A DNA stretch of 64,000 nt from Cryphonectria parasitica EP155 (GCF_011745365.1 NW_024468914.1:3746228-3810227), one strand, 5' to 3'; counted from the first letter of the stretch, positions 23,339-34,453 are shown. Notes: generated from the letters alone by a model not told the origin. Program-made: numbers and translations.

Positions 23339-23839
23339 TCACTTGCTTAAGTAGTCATCAATGATAATATTAGTACCCTTCAACATTGATGGTCCTGTAA
23401 ATGTAACAGAGCCTCCCACCCGCTTCAGGATAAAATTCTTGATGATTCGAGCTAGTGAAGACGAAATTGTACTGGAAGTGTATCGTGCAAGTATCGCACA
23501 TGAATACTCTGAGACTTGAGGGCATAGCATGGTCAAGACACCGCTTTTAATGAAGTTCACTCTTGCGACGCCAGGTATGACTATCACGAATGGCACGTAA
23601 AACTACTACCATAATTACGAGCTATCGTAATCATTCAGTAACGAAACTATTTCAAAGCATGTTGAAATGTAATACGCTGCTGCACCCAATATCAACTCAT
23701 TGGTCACCGAAGACCCGTAATCATTTAGAACTATACCTTTCATTCGTTCTGTTAACCTCTGCACCATCTCTTCCTTTTCATTAGATACTGAGTACTTCCT
23801 TATTTGGGTACTAACTTTCTCTCTTGCTTCCTGTGCCAT
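23339..23839 (-). CDS. Hypothetical small protein
   Basis: I do not recognise this protein. A minus-strand ATG at 23,839 opens a 64-codon exon (23,648-23,839), which can be joined in frame to 23,339-23,602 by removing a 45-nt intron that starts GTTTCG, contains TACTGA and ends TAG. The product would be 151 residues: a charged, helical N-terminal third rich in Glu/Lys, then a hydrophobic middle and a C-terminus with no motif known to me. A good GTGAGT donor overlaps the stop, so a longer model reading on through the antisense of the methyltransferase gene is possible. The DNA is AT-rich compared with the gene to its left. It could also be non-coding. Confidence 0.3.
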
Positions 23840-24991
23840 TATCTATGTTTCCATTCTTGTAAGTAGATATTAATAGAAACCGGCTTGGGAACAATAACAT
23901 AGCAAAGAGACGCCATTACAGCTCGCGCGACACCTTCGCGACAATAGGCCTGGGTTCAGATGGCTCTAAAGTATTTTTTTTTCTCCATCGATATCGACTC
24001 CTAAATCTATGTGTGTACTGTTTCTGTACTCCTTCGATCGAATTTGTTGACATTGCACAACCCGGCTGCGGCATTGCGCGATGGGTAGCTTCCGGCATCA
24101 CGGCATAATTATCGGCATCACGCAATCGCTATAGTATTGTTTATATGTTATCGATCTCATACCGCTCAGGCGACCAACACATCTGCAAAACCCATACTCA
24201 CACAGATATATGTACATATATACACACGCCGCTCTCATGTCAAAACCAGAATCAGGTGAAATCTTGTTTGTCCTCACCCCGTCGTTCAAGCTCGATTGCG
24301 GTTTGGGAGGTTGTAACCGGATGACCAAAGTCTCGGTTAGGGTAAAAAAAAAAAAGATTCTGGCCAGGACGCTAATCAATTTTCTGCTCCAGAACAAACG
24401 TGTCGATATAGCTGCTCCGCTGTGGAGAATTAACTGTTTCTCTGGTCGCCTGACCGTATGGGACCTTGAAAGGTACATTACACATTTCGACAATATATGT
24501 CCAGAATATTTCAATCCTTCCGCGGGCTCGGCTACCTTATTCTGTACAGCCGAAAGCCTGCTAACGGCCGCATAGTTCTTTAAAGCAAAATCGACGAGAT
24601 CGGACGCCGAGCATGAATTTGAAGAGAGCTTCCTGAAGAAGACGCAGTCCAGAATTCATATCGTTGCCCTTGTCTGAAATCACTGGACCGCGTTAAATTC
24701 CTCGACAAGCGCGTCCCTTGACAGCATTGGATATCCATTGCGTCGAGACGAGTCGAGTAATTCACAGTGCCGAGGCCTTCTACCGAATAAGTGCCATCAG
24801 CGAAAGAACAGCACTATCCAGAAGTGGACACACATCTTGGGCCCACCCATAAGTCTTCCATCAAGGCAAAGCAGTTTAAGGATACGAATCGCTCGCTATC
24901 TCGAAAACCTCTGCCTCACTTAGAGTGCAGTCAGGTCCCCAGGTCTCCGTCCGACGAGCTCGACGCAAAGATAAACCCCATTGAGATCAAC
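23840..24991. other. AT-rich intergenic region
   Basis: No supported gene. A plus-strand open frame at about 24,210-24,575 has no known motif and includes a Lys run from an A homopolymer. The frame leading into the sulfatase gene extends upstream of its ATG without another Met start. Confidence 0.5.
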
Positions 24992-27071
24992 ATGGCGTAC
25001 GAACCATCCTATGAAGACAAGCGGGATTTCGAGGAGGCCACCAGAGGCTTCATAGCGGCACTGAAACCGGGCCTGATCACGACCAGCGAGGGTAAAAAGG
25101 TGTGGGATATCGATGAGTACGCCTTTGTTGAGAATGAGTGTCCACCAACAGCCAACCCCAAGCTATGGAGACAGGCCCAACTCAACACGAAGCAAGGGCT
25201 GTTCGAGGTTGCTCCAGGCATTTACCAGGTGCGCGCCCTAGATCTCTCCAACATCACCATCGTTGAGGGCAAGGAAGGGATCATCATCATCGATCCTCTA
25301 ATCTCGTGTGAGTGTGCTGCTGCTGCGCTGGGTCTTTACCAAAGCCATCGTGGCAAGGGGAGGCCTATCACTGGCATGATCTACTCTCATTCCCACGGTG
25401 ACCACTACATGGGAGCCCGAGGCGTTGTTCTCGAGGATACAAAGGTGCCCATCATTGCGCCGGAAGGGTTCTTGGAGGCTATCGTGAGCGAGAGCGTCCT
25501 TGCTGGTCCAGCAATGCGTCGACGTGGCGCATTCATGTACGGGAATGCTCTCCCTCGCGGCCCCAAGGGCCAGATCGGCGTTGGCTTGGGGATGGGGTCC
25601 AGCACGGGTTCCACATCGCTCATACCACCCAACATCTTGATCCAGAAGACTGGGGAGGAGCATGTCATAGATGGCGTCCGCATTGTCTTTCAGATGGTCC
25701 CAGGAACGGAAGCTCCGGCAGAAATCAACTTCTACTTTCCAGACTTCAAGGCGTTATGCGTGCCAGAAACAGCTACCAACTGCATGCACAACATTGTAAG
25801 TTGTATTCATACGCCCACCGGCCTTTATATTGTAACTAGGCGACATGTTATCGGCTAACAGGGTTTCTGTTCCGCGCGTCAAGGTAACTCTTCGAGGTGC
25901 ACAAGTCAGAGACGCGAAGGCATGGTCTACCTACCTCGACGAGGCGATCATGCTTTTCTGCGGTGACTGCGATGTTGTCTTTGGAAGCCACAACTGGCCG
26001 ACCTGGGGAAACAAGGAACTCATCACTCGACTGTCTGAGCAGAGAGATATGTATGGGTACCTACATGACCAGACTGTGCGCATGATGAATCTCGGTTCGT
26101 TCGCCTTTCATTTAGGTTACCATAACTCCCACTGTATCTCTTGGCTGACTCTGTTTCGCATTATCAGGCTTGACGGGAGTTGAGATTGCCGAGCGGATAC
26201 GTATGCCTCCGGCCATCTCATCTGCTTGGCACTGTCAAGGGTACTACGGATCAGTGAGCCATAATGTCAAGGTAAGTTGGGTCCCATGACATTGACGAGA
26301 AAGGCCTCGTACACTCCAGTAAAGCCCATTAACACATTTTTGTAGGGAATTTATCAAAAGTACATGACCTGGTTTGACGGGAATCCCGCACATCTATGGC
26401 AGTATCCCCCCGCCGAAGAAGGCCAGAGATATGTAGAGTGCATGGGAGGAGTTGACGCTCTATGCGACAAGGCTGAACAGTTCATTGCCCGGGGAGACAA
26501 TCGCTTTGCCGCGACATTTGTTGCTCATGCCGTTGCTGCATATCCCGAGAACCTCAGATCCAGAACTCTTCTAGCGACGGCTTATGAGAATCTAGGCTTC
26601 GGTGCAGAGAACGCTGTCTGGCGCAATTTCTACCTGACCGGTGCCCAGGTACTCAGGACCGGGAAAGATACCGGCATGGTGGCTGGAGGCAAGAGCACGT
26701 TGGGCCCACAGCTCAGCGTCGGGCAGTGGTTCGAGATCTTGTCGGTTCAGGTAGATGGAGAGAGGGCTGCGTGCAAGTCGTTCAACATCGAGTTCGATGT
26801 CACCGATGTAGACGAGAGGTGGAGGTTGATCATGAGCAACGGTGTCTTGACCCCCCGTCTCATACGCCCCTCGGTGGCATCAAAGGGTCGAGAGGGCTCT
26901 GGGAGCCGGGCTGACCTGTCCATGTCCCTCACTCGACTACAGCTCCTAGAAGTCTTGCGCGGTAAGGATGTTGACGCTGCGAAACAAGACGGGGATATTG
27001 CCATTATGCGCGAGCTGTTAGACCTGACTTCGGTTCCGACAGACTCGGTTCGCGGGCCAGCTCAGTTGTAA
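24992..27071 (+). CDS. Alkyl sulfatase-type metallo-beta-lactamase-fold hydrolase
   Basis: Zinc-dependent cleavage of alkyl sulfate esters, as in bacterial SdsA1 and yeast Bds1; probable role in sulfur scavenging or detergent degradation. Four exons: 24,992-25,795; 25,884-26,094; 26,168-26,271; 26,346-27,071, joining to 614 residues. Order of domains: the MBL fold with metal motif SHSHGDHYMGA (HxHxDH), the downstream ligand stretches GTEAPAEINF and VPETATNCMHN, and FGSHNWPTWG supplying a further His; then the dimerisation domain with GIYQKYMTWFDGNPAHLW; then a C-terminal SCP2-like domain beginning near LSVGQWFEILSVQ. All expected ligand positions seem present, so it looks active. ATG 24,992 was chosen because no upstream in-frame ATG exists. 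No obvious signal peptide or peroxisomal tripeptide is seen. Family distribution (mostly bacteria, scattered fungi) makes transfer conceivable. Confidence 0.9.
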
Positions 27072-27559
27072 ATACTTGAGTACATGACTGGAACTTGGGA
27101 AAAAATAAGGTTTTGGAAAGAGAAAAACAACTGTTAAGGAAACATTTACTATACACTGCTTCTAGTGGAGAAGGTCACCGCTTGTAAAGTTTTCTAATAT
27201 TGCGGTCTTTACGTCCAGCAGAAAGTGGGGAGCAATACAGATCTGGTTCGTCTCCAGTCTATAAGCTAGGTGCCAATCCATTCGGACAGGTTTGCCGCGA
27301 GATCATATTCACGAACCAAGTCACTACTGTCATCACCACTACAAAGAGGGATGAACGTAGCCTGAGACGAGACCTCCCTCAGGTATGGGTTGACTTCTTT
27401 GCATTAATACTCTGCCCGTTTCTCTTTTCGAGCTGCCGAGGTTCATGAAGTGACAGGACAGAACTGGCCACAGAAAGACACCCAAGGATCTAGTTGCTGT
27501 CTTCAGTCTCCGAAGACCAAAACATCCAAACCCTAAACGTACCTCATTCACGAATCAAT
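27072..27559. other. Intergenic region
   Basis: Nothing recognisable beyond flanking untranslated and promoter sequence. Confidence 0.5.
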
Positions 27560-28113
27560 ATGCCTTCTGGGGATTGTCTGTGCGGAAAAATTGGCTTTGA
27601 ACATTTCGGTACGTCGTGGACTTAATAGTTGTCCTTTACCTTGGTGCAGTGTGTCCAGGACATGTACTAACGGTGGTACGTACTATAGTTGAGCCAGCGG
27701 TAACTGCGCTGTGCTATTGCCTCGACTGCCAACGTTGGGGCGGCGGTGGCTACAGCTCTAACGTGGCCGTTTCGACTACGGACTTCAAGATCACCAAGGG
27801 AGTCCCCAAGAAATTTGTCAGAAAGGGTGGTTCTGGATTGAATCACCCTCATTTCTTTTGTGGTGGTAAGTAGAGAGACAACAATGCTTCCCGCGAAGGC
27901 GAAACTTGGAGCTAACATGTATCATCTTTACCAGACTGTGGCACAAGTCTCTACTCCCAACCTGAGGCTATGGCCGGCACCACACTGACCAAAGCCGGAT
28001 CTCTGAACGACGATGCTTCGGATATTTCCATCAAGGTTGAGTTTTTCACCAAGGATCGCCGAAACTACGGTGTCCCGGTCCAGGGTGCTCGGCAGCTCAA
28101 GACCATGAACTAG
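27560..28113 (+). CDS. GFA/CENP-V-type zinc-binding protein
   Basis: Member of the family named after glutathione-dependent formaldehyde-activating enzyme; most fungal members have no proven substrate, so no reaction is assigned. Three exons, 27,560-27,608, 27,689-27,865 and 27,935-28,113, join in frame to 134 residues, the usual size. The first intron carries a textbook TACTAAC branch site. Zinc-binding cysteines lie in CLCGKIGFE near the N-terminus, in CYCLDCQRWGGG, and in FFCGDCGTSLYSQPE assembled across the second splice site. The C-terminal part carries acidic and aromatic residues and no targeting signal. It lies 488 bp downstream of the sulfatase on the same strand, which may be coincidental. 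Confidence 0.87.
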
Positions 28114-29465
28114 GGCCTGCGAATGTTTCAGTGGCTTTAGAACCCTTTTCTTTCGAATTCAAGCCAGGTTGCCCATTCACCTTCTTAGTTAAAGAATTGC
28201 CACTCGTGTAAAACTTTGCAGAATGTTTTCTCTTGTTTAAACCGGGTTGCCAGTTGATACATAATTTGAAGAAAAAGGACATTACCTTGAGTCTAATTGA
28301 GTGAAGTCTCTTTCCAATACGATTGTCTCAAACAATTGCAACACGGACTTGTCCCAATGCTTGATACTAAAAATCCCTTCTTCCCTGTCATTCAAACCAG
28401 TAATATCCGTGGAGCACCTGATTTTAGTCATCATATGAGATTTTGGCTGGCACTGTATGGAACTTGTCGTTGCTGTCGCCAAAAGTCACTTACTGCCGTG
28501 GCTAACTTGTCATCAAAACCTGAGCAGCGCAGACCGCAAATTTTGAAGCAGCAGCATGTGATTGAGGACAACAGCCATGATATTTCCACTATGACCGAGT
28601 TCTTTAGGCAGATATAAGAAGGTATTTGGCCTCGCTCCGGCCCCCACAAGAACAACTTCCGCAGTGTCCTCAATACGTGTGTCAGGTACAAAAATGACTT
28701 TTCTTAATACTTGAGCTTATAATATACTGAGATTATGTGGTCGCTATCTGTCACCGGTTCTCATGGGCAACCCTCGCTGAGAGAATACACCATAGTCCTA
28801 GGGTCTACTCCATTGAGCCCCTATCGGCCCTTGTACAATTATGAAGATACCACCCGAACATAGAGACAGATGACAACTGGATCTTCTCGACTCACGGTAC
28901 CGAATACACCAGAAGAGCGGTGACTTTATTGTTAAGTTTCCCACGTGACTAACTTTTTTTCTCTCGCTATGGCTAACGACTCTTTCGTCATAGTCCGACA
29001 TAGATTTTACGACATTGACCATGAAGGGCTAGCTGTGGGCGAGCATCTGCACTAAGGGAGATGGGGGTCTCGCACCGTCTCTTACTCGGTCTTTTTTGGG
29101 TCAATTCTTGCTCCTCCGTCACTCAAAAGGGGGCAGATCAGAGGGCTATTATAACACTATCTAATATTGATTCCGGTGCCCTCTGTCGGAAATGGCCAAT
29201 GAAATGCCTGTTGATAGGCGCTGTGAAAGGTGACAGGTGACTACTTTGCCCACCTTCGTGGCTTCTATCGAGCGCACTAGGCAAAGACTACGTATATTTA
29301 GCTTGCACACGAGCTTCTACATCTGCACGAATTGTCCCGTTTCTATAAGTAGAGAACTTTCCGGGACATTTCAGTGTGTCTCCCTGACCTCCTCTTTGTC
29401 TCTCTCTGATTTTCCCCACCTCTAATTCGAACTTCGTTAACTTCCAATACTGTTCTTTTGACAAA
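28114..29465. other. Intergenic region
   Basis: Short open frames on both strands without motifs. No repeat or RNA gene recognised. Confidence 0.5.
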
Positions 29466-29918
29466 ATGCAGCAGCATATCCGAGCTTGGCTGCAGCGTAT
29501 CGCCAAGAAACCTGCTTCTCACGAAGTGGTACAGCCTCAAGAACATCAAACACATTCTGCGTCGATCAGCAATACCGTTCAGAAAGACCTGAACGATCCC
29601 CCGCCTTTATATGATAACCCGAATGCTCGGCCAATCACTTGCAGAGAGCCCAGACTCGTCCTGCCGCATTACTATTTTAAAGCCCTTCGCTACGTAGGGG
29701 CTATTGCCTGCAAGGGCACTGCGAAATTCATCGAAAAGAACCCACGCGCGACAGACCTCGAAACTGAGGCGTGGGTAAAGAATGTGGTTGATATCGCCGT
29801 TGCCCAGGGAATTTCTATTCTGCTTGAATGGATAGAATGCGAGGAGGAAGTTTTGCGGGAGGAAGAAGTACTGGAACCCGGTCGAGTAAAATTTTTGGAG
29901 CCGTTTAAGGACATCTGA
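29466..29918 (+). CDS. Hypothetical protein (orphan)
   Basis: Not recognised. A single-exon open frame of 150 codons with ATG in good context (ACAAAATG) and a CT-rich leader just upstream. The N-terminal third is polar and may be disordered. The middle, from about residue 66, reads PHYYFKALRYVGAIACKG and then a helical stretch ending in an acidic segment rich in Glu. There is no signal peptide, membrane helix or Cys pattern. Base composition is similar to neighbouring genes. It could be a lineage-specific gene; the chance of a spurious open frame is moderate. Confidence 0.5.
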   Translation: MQQHIRAWLQRIAKKPASHEVVQPQEHQTHSASISNTVQKDLNDPPPLYDNPNARPITCREPRLVLPHYYFKALRYVGAIACKGTAKFIEKNPRATDLETEAWVKNVVDIAVAQGISILLEWIECEEEVLREEEVLEPGRVKFLEPFKDI

Positions 29919-30258
29919 TCATGTGGTGGGTGCTTCACCACAGTCAAAAAGCGAGTATTGCGTCCTGGTACTCTTGATACAATGTTTTTTTCTTTCTTTT
30001 CTTGGCGTGGGGTGTATCTGCCGAGAAACGTTTCCCATATAGTGCTCGAAAGCAGAACAGCATGTGTTGATGGGCAGCTCAATTCAGTCCTTATTGTTTA
30101 CAACCTGCAGGTACATTCTAAATATCATGTACTATCAATGGTATGGAAACACAAACCATCCTGCTTCCTGCCCTTCCTTTGGAACTCGGTCAGAAAGAGC
30201 GCCTTACAATATTTTCCCATTCCGCGTCATGCCATTGCCCTTTGATGATGTGTATATC

Positions 30259-30313
30259 ACGCCTTCCGTCTGACAGTAGAAATTAAATCATCAAAACGCA
30301 AGACGGAAGGCGT
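30259..30313. repeat. Perfect 13-bp inverted repeat (hairpin)
   Basis: ACGCCTTCCGTCT at 30,259-30,271 is exactly complementary to AGACGGAAGGCGT at 30,301-30,313, with a 29-nt spacer that is AT-rich. It lies in the intergenic stretch 29,919-30,477. It could be a transcription terminator-like or RNA hairpin, a binding palindrome, or the core of a small mobile-element remnant. No flanking target-site duplication is obvious. Confidence 0.75.
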
Positions 30314-30477
30314 CACTCCCGACCAGCAACTACTGTCTCCTGCGCACCCACACAGAACTTGCTGTTCATCGCTCCTTCACACCTTGCCTATCGAGGAGCA
30401 CCTGCCGTCTGAAAAGCTTCAACGTGCAAAAGGAAGTTGCAAGTCACCTAGGCAGACCTGTAATCGAGCTATTTAAA

Positions 30478-31140
30478 ATGCCACGCCGAAATCAGACAGA
30501 AGTAAACATTGAACAAAACTTCATACCATCTCTCTCTAATTCTCTCCTCCTCCCCCCTCACACACACCCACGCGCACACACACACACACAGTTCGTGAGA
30601 TACCCACAGCGTCAACTTCTCCTTCAGTCAATCTTAGGCTAACATATACACGGACAGAGAAAAGACGACGAAGAAGAAGAAGAAGAAAAAGAAGAAGAAG
30701 AAGATGACGATGACGACGACGGCGACGGCGACGACGACGATGGTGGTGGCAGTCGCCCGGCCAACGACCCGGAGGCAGGCCGGCCTCTGGAGGACCGGCC
30801 TCGCCGTCCCTCTCCCTCTCTCTCCCGGCCCGCCCAGGGCATCCCCTCTTCCCGCCCCCAGGGGCCCTCCTCCTCCGGCCCTGCCACTGGCACCCAAGCC
30901 TCCCCGGCCGCCTCCTCCCCCGCCGCCGCCTCCGCCGCCTCCTCGCCTGCGGGCGCCGGCTCTGGCCCCGCCGCCGCCACCATAATCTCCTCCTCCTCTT
31001 CCTCCTCCTCTCGATATTACACCCCTCCTTCCGAGGCCGTCCCCCCCTCGGAGTCCAGACACGGCGCTGGCCGGCAACTGGACGCCCCGGTGCCTCGGCG
31101 CCGGGTCGTGTCCAAGGAGGAGCGGGGCGGAGAGGAGTAG
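30478..31140 (+). CDS. Acidic low-complexity hypothetical protein
   Basis: Function unknown. The model joins an eight-codon exon (30,478-30,501, starting MPRRNQTE) across a 156-nt intron (donor GTAAAC, branch GCTAAC, acceptor GGACAG) to a long exon, 30,658-31,140, giving 168 residues. The product starts basic, runs through a block of consecutive Glu/Lys then Asp/Gly, and continues as Pro/Ser/Ala-rich sequence to a charged end, VPRRRVVSKEERGGEE. The codon pattern in this frame alternates repeats (GAA, GAC, TCC, GCC) that also leave other frames open, so coding status is uncertain. Against chance: the splice signals are good, the frame is continuous to a clean stop, and the GC content is sharply higher than its surroundings. 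Confidence 0.4.
30664..30742. repeat. GAA then GAC/GGCGAC trinucleotide repeat
   Basis: A purine-rich triplet tract, mostly GAA, passes into GAC/GAT/GGC triplets. It encodes the acidic block of the ORF above if that ORF is real. Confidence 0.85.
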
Positions 31141-32697
31141 TTTTGGTTTTTATATTTTTATCCTATTCTTTTCTTTTTTGTTCTTTTTGGAGGATGAACG
31201 CGGGCATTGAAGTATCATTACATATACTTTCAAAACAAATGCAAAGCGCTTGGCGCTCGCCCGACATATTTGAGTCTCTTTTGGTACTTGTGCTCTGTGA
31301 TATTTCGCTCATATGTCCACAGCCATGCACAACAAATATCCTGTCAGCCTTGGCCAATTGCTCATTACCCGCTGGCCTTGTAAGTACTTTCCCCTCGATC
31401 TCAGCACAGTCTTGTAATTTCTTGACATATGTTCGACACATGACCCAGGTCAAACTTGTCTTTATGACTAAGAAAGCAAACGAAAAGGTCATCCAAAAGT
31501 TTAAACAAGGGCTGTACGCAACACAAACACTTCTGGCAGCTGACGCCAGCGGCGTTGCTAGCAAGGCTCACTCGACAGCGGCAACATCATCACCGTTCCG
31601 CGAGGGCACGCGCCTCATGGCCGACGGTCAGATTCTTATTTCCCGCCATCGCTCCTCTGCTACTCCTCCTGTGGCGGCACCTCTCGTATCCCACCACTCG
31701 TCGTCGGCCACCCATTCCTTCTCCTTGAACCCCCGCTCCAGCCCTCCGGCATACCTCTGCCCGCTCGGCAGGACGGGACCTAGCACTGCTATCGGCCTGG
31801 TAGTTGTATGACATTTGGTGGTGTCCAATCAGAAGGAGGGACACGAGAAGTAATTCAAAGTTTTGATCCCTCTTATGCTTCATACATTATTATAAAAAAT
31901 ACTCCCTTTTTCTCTTGAGAGTGACGGAGGGATGAGCGTTGTAAACAGTTCACTCTTTGTAACAGGAGGTGGAAAGAGATTCAGGATTCCGTGCTTATTC
32001 AGACATCATTTCGTATGACTACCAAGCTGAAATCTGACAAAATCTGCAAACATTGTTCTGCGGAGGGCCAGTATGTACAAGAATTGAAGAACGTCACTGC
32101 TTCTACACAAGACATGCTTTATACATTATGCAATTACCCACGGCCGTATTGAAAGGTCCGAGATGTAACACGTTGCTCATATGCCGTGCTCTCGGCTTCC
32201 ACGGGCTCCTATAGGGGAAGTCTGGCCCACACCTACTCGCTCCAATCACACCACGGTCGAGTGCATAGAAGTAGCTGATAAATTATGATACCCAGCAAGA
32301 AGGCCTTCTGCATCTCGTGAGGAGTACCTGAAGTTCACATCATTTTATGCCCCCAAAATCACAGGGTTGTATTGATTGCGCGGCACATGATGACGATTCA
32401 CCGACGTTGCAGTAGTTACAGAAAGATCTACGACAGATGTACGAAGAGATTGGGGATCGCCATTCAGGCAGTCGGAAGCCAATTCTGCGTCCATAGCAGC
32501 ACAGTGATATCACAGTCAGGCAACCTGCATGGTGAACCTGAGATGTTGACTACGCGTGCGCAAAGAAAGCAAGCGCAGATTCTATAAAGCTTCCAGGTGG
32601 CCCATGGTTTACAGCCTGCTTGATCTCTATGCCGGCTCCACAAGCTCTGACATTGAAACCATTTATTGAAGGAAAATCGGTCCCAATCGCGAACGAA
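31141..32697. other. Region of unclear coding status and promoter of the dioxygenase-like gene
   Basis: A plus-strand frame is open from the end of the acidic ORF to 31,811 but lacks a convincing ATG or motif. On the minus strand a frame ending near 31,628 encodes a Trp- and acid-rich peptide (WVADDEWWDTRGAATGG), and an overlapping frame has an ATG near 31,812. Either could be an exon, but I could not build a gene. From 31,900 to 32,697 there is only AT-rich sequence; a possible TATA element is listed separately. Confidence 0.35.
32580..32587 (+). promoter_or_regulatory. Possible TATA element
   Basis: TTCTATAAAG lies about 115 bp upstream of the ATG of the secreted dioxygenase-like gene. This is a sequence match only. 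Confidence 0.3.
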
Positions 32698-33894
32698 ATG
32701 CACTTCTCACCCCTGTTCACGGCGGCTCTTGTCTTCCTCGCTGGTAGCGCCACAGCTCACCCAGGCGAGCCATACTCGCGCCAGCCAAACACTGCCCTGG
32801 GCGCTTTCAAGGGTTCCGTCCGCCGTGATCTTGGGTCATGCGCCGACAAACTCTCACGGCGCGGCGTCTTGTCGCGCAACATTGCCCGTCGCCACTTGGC
32901 GGTGGCAGAGCAGCGGCGCAAGCGATCCATTGACCCATCCACGGCCAAAGCTAAGCGCGAGATCATCACGTGGGGCGAGAACCCAGACATCGTCAATGAT
33001 ACGTCGCACCTGTCCGATGCAGGATATACACCGGCCACACCCGAGACCACGGTCTTTGCGAACTACAGCTGCGCGCTCAACCCCGAGGGCGAGACAGGAC
33101 CGTATTACATCCCAGGAGAGCTCGTGCGGTCCGATATTCTCGAGGCAGAGGCGGGGGTGCCAGTGTACTTCGAGATCCAGCTCATTGATGTCGCAACATG
33201 TGAGCCCATCATGGGAGAGTACTTGGACATCTGGAATTGCAATAGTACAGGTGTGTACAGCGGAATCGTTGAAGAAGGCAACGGAAATGGGAACGATACG
33301 TCCAACGCCAATTCCACTTTCCTGAGAGGTCTGCAGGCCACAGATGAGGACGGGGTGGTGACTTTCCAAACGCTCTTCCCTGGACACTACGCAGGGCGGG
33401 CAAATCATGTGCACGTGGCTGTGCATTTCAATGCTACTCTGTTGGCAAACGACACCTTGACTGGTGGCACCTATGACCGTGAGTTGGGAGAAATGCATCT
33501 CTACATTGGCTCGGGAACCTTTCAAGCAACTAACCTTGAGACCTTCTCCCTACATATAGACGTTGGCCAGATTTTCTGGGATCAAGACCTGATTGACGAG
33601 ATCGAGAGTACGTACCCGTACGTTACCAACACTATAGCTAAGACTCTGAACGTTGATGACGGCGTTTTTATCACCGAGAGCGAGAATACTACCACACAGA
33701 GCGTGGCCGAGTACGAGTACTTGGGCGCAAACGTCTCTGATGGGTTGTTTGCGTGGCTCACCCTGGGTATCAACACGACAGCTACTTATGATCCCAACTG
33801 GAGCTTCATTTGGACCGCTAGTGGGTCTGTGTCATCTGTAAATGGTGAGAACACAGGCTCGCCAGGCTGGAGCCAGGTAGGAGATTGGGACTAG
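32698..33894 (+). CDS. Secreted intradiol ring-cleavage dioxygenase-like protein
   Basis: Non-haem Fe(III) intradiol dioxygenases open catechol-type rings; this belongs to the extracellular fungal group whose substrates are mostly unknown. It is a single exon of 398 residues. ATG 32,698 begins a clear signal peptide (hydrophobic core LFTAALVFLAGSATA, cut expected before His-Pro). A basic segment of about 60 residues with paired Arg/Lys (RRGVLSRN, QRRKRS) may be a propeptide. The catalytic domain starts near residue 115: ligand Tyr in GETGPYYIPGELVR, YLDIWNCN, and FPGHYAGRANHVHVAVH supplying the second Tyr and two His ligands. Several N-glycosylation sequons follow (NDT, NST, NAT). The last 80 residues are a Ser/Gly/Thr-rich tail. 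All four iron ligands appear intact. Confidence 0.9.
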   Translation: MHFSPLFTAALVFLAGSATAHPGEPYSRQPNTALGAFKGSVRRDLGSCADKLSRRGVLSRNIARRHLAVAEQRRKRSIDPSTAKAKREIITWGENPDIVNDTSHLSDAGYTPATPETTVFANYSCALNPEGETGPYYIPGELVRSDILEAEAGVPVYFEIQLIDVATCEPIMGEYLDIWNCNSTGVYSGIVEEGNGNGNDTSNANSTFLRGLQATDEDGVVTFQTLFPGHYAGRANHVHVAVHFNATLLANDTLTGGTYDRELGEMHLYIGSGTFQATNLETFSLHIDVGQIFWDQDLIDEIESTYPYVTNTIAKTLNVDDGVFITESENTTTQSVAEYEYLGANVSDGLFAWLTLGINTTATYDPNWSFIWTASGSVSSVNGENTGSPGWSQVGDWD

Positions 33895-34453
33895 AGGGTA
33901 AAGCAACTATATCGTTGTTATCAGCCTCTCCCGCTCCAGCAGTCCCCCACTTATACTTCATGTAGTCAGCTGTCATCCAGGCTACACGCCGATGCTTCTG
34001 ACCCCTGTCTGGCCAGCAACAATTCTGTCAGTAGTGTTGGATAGGGACTTTTCATAACACTTTCGTGAATCAAATGATCTAAATGGAGTTTGTAATCCTG
34101 CCGAGGTCCGTCTCTGTAGACCCACCTAGTTCCCTAACTTTCAGGTCATGTAGGTGGCTCTCATAGCCAGCGTATGTGGACACTCTATATGACACATTTG
34201 AAGCATTAATTATGCTTATTTGGAATCCCCTGCTGCACTTGTACTATGTTGGGACAACAGAAGTGAGTCGCATTGAGTGATATTGTAATGAACCGTAAAG
34301 AGAGAGTAAGATTAGGCCAATCCAATCGCATCACCTTCAGTTCCGTGGCCGGCCTCGAAAATATCGATGCCTCGAATCGTCTTCCATGCCACAAGTCTAT
34401 CCTATATGAAACGTCCGGCCAAATCTAAATTCGAAACCACACTTGACCAGTTT
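33895..34453. other. Intergenic region
   Basis: Nothing recognisable beyond untranslated sequence between the dioxygenase-like gene and the pseudogene. Confidence 0.5.

Noticed and set aside
30634..31077. Minus-strand Gly-rich ORF
   Set aside because: Mirror image of GAA/GCC triplet repeats, poly-Gly and poly-Phe; not credible as protein.
32854..33525. Minus-strand ORF of 223 codons opposite the dioxygenase-like gene
   Set aside because: Shadow of an established exon.
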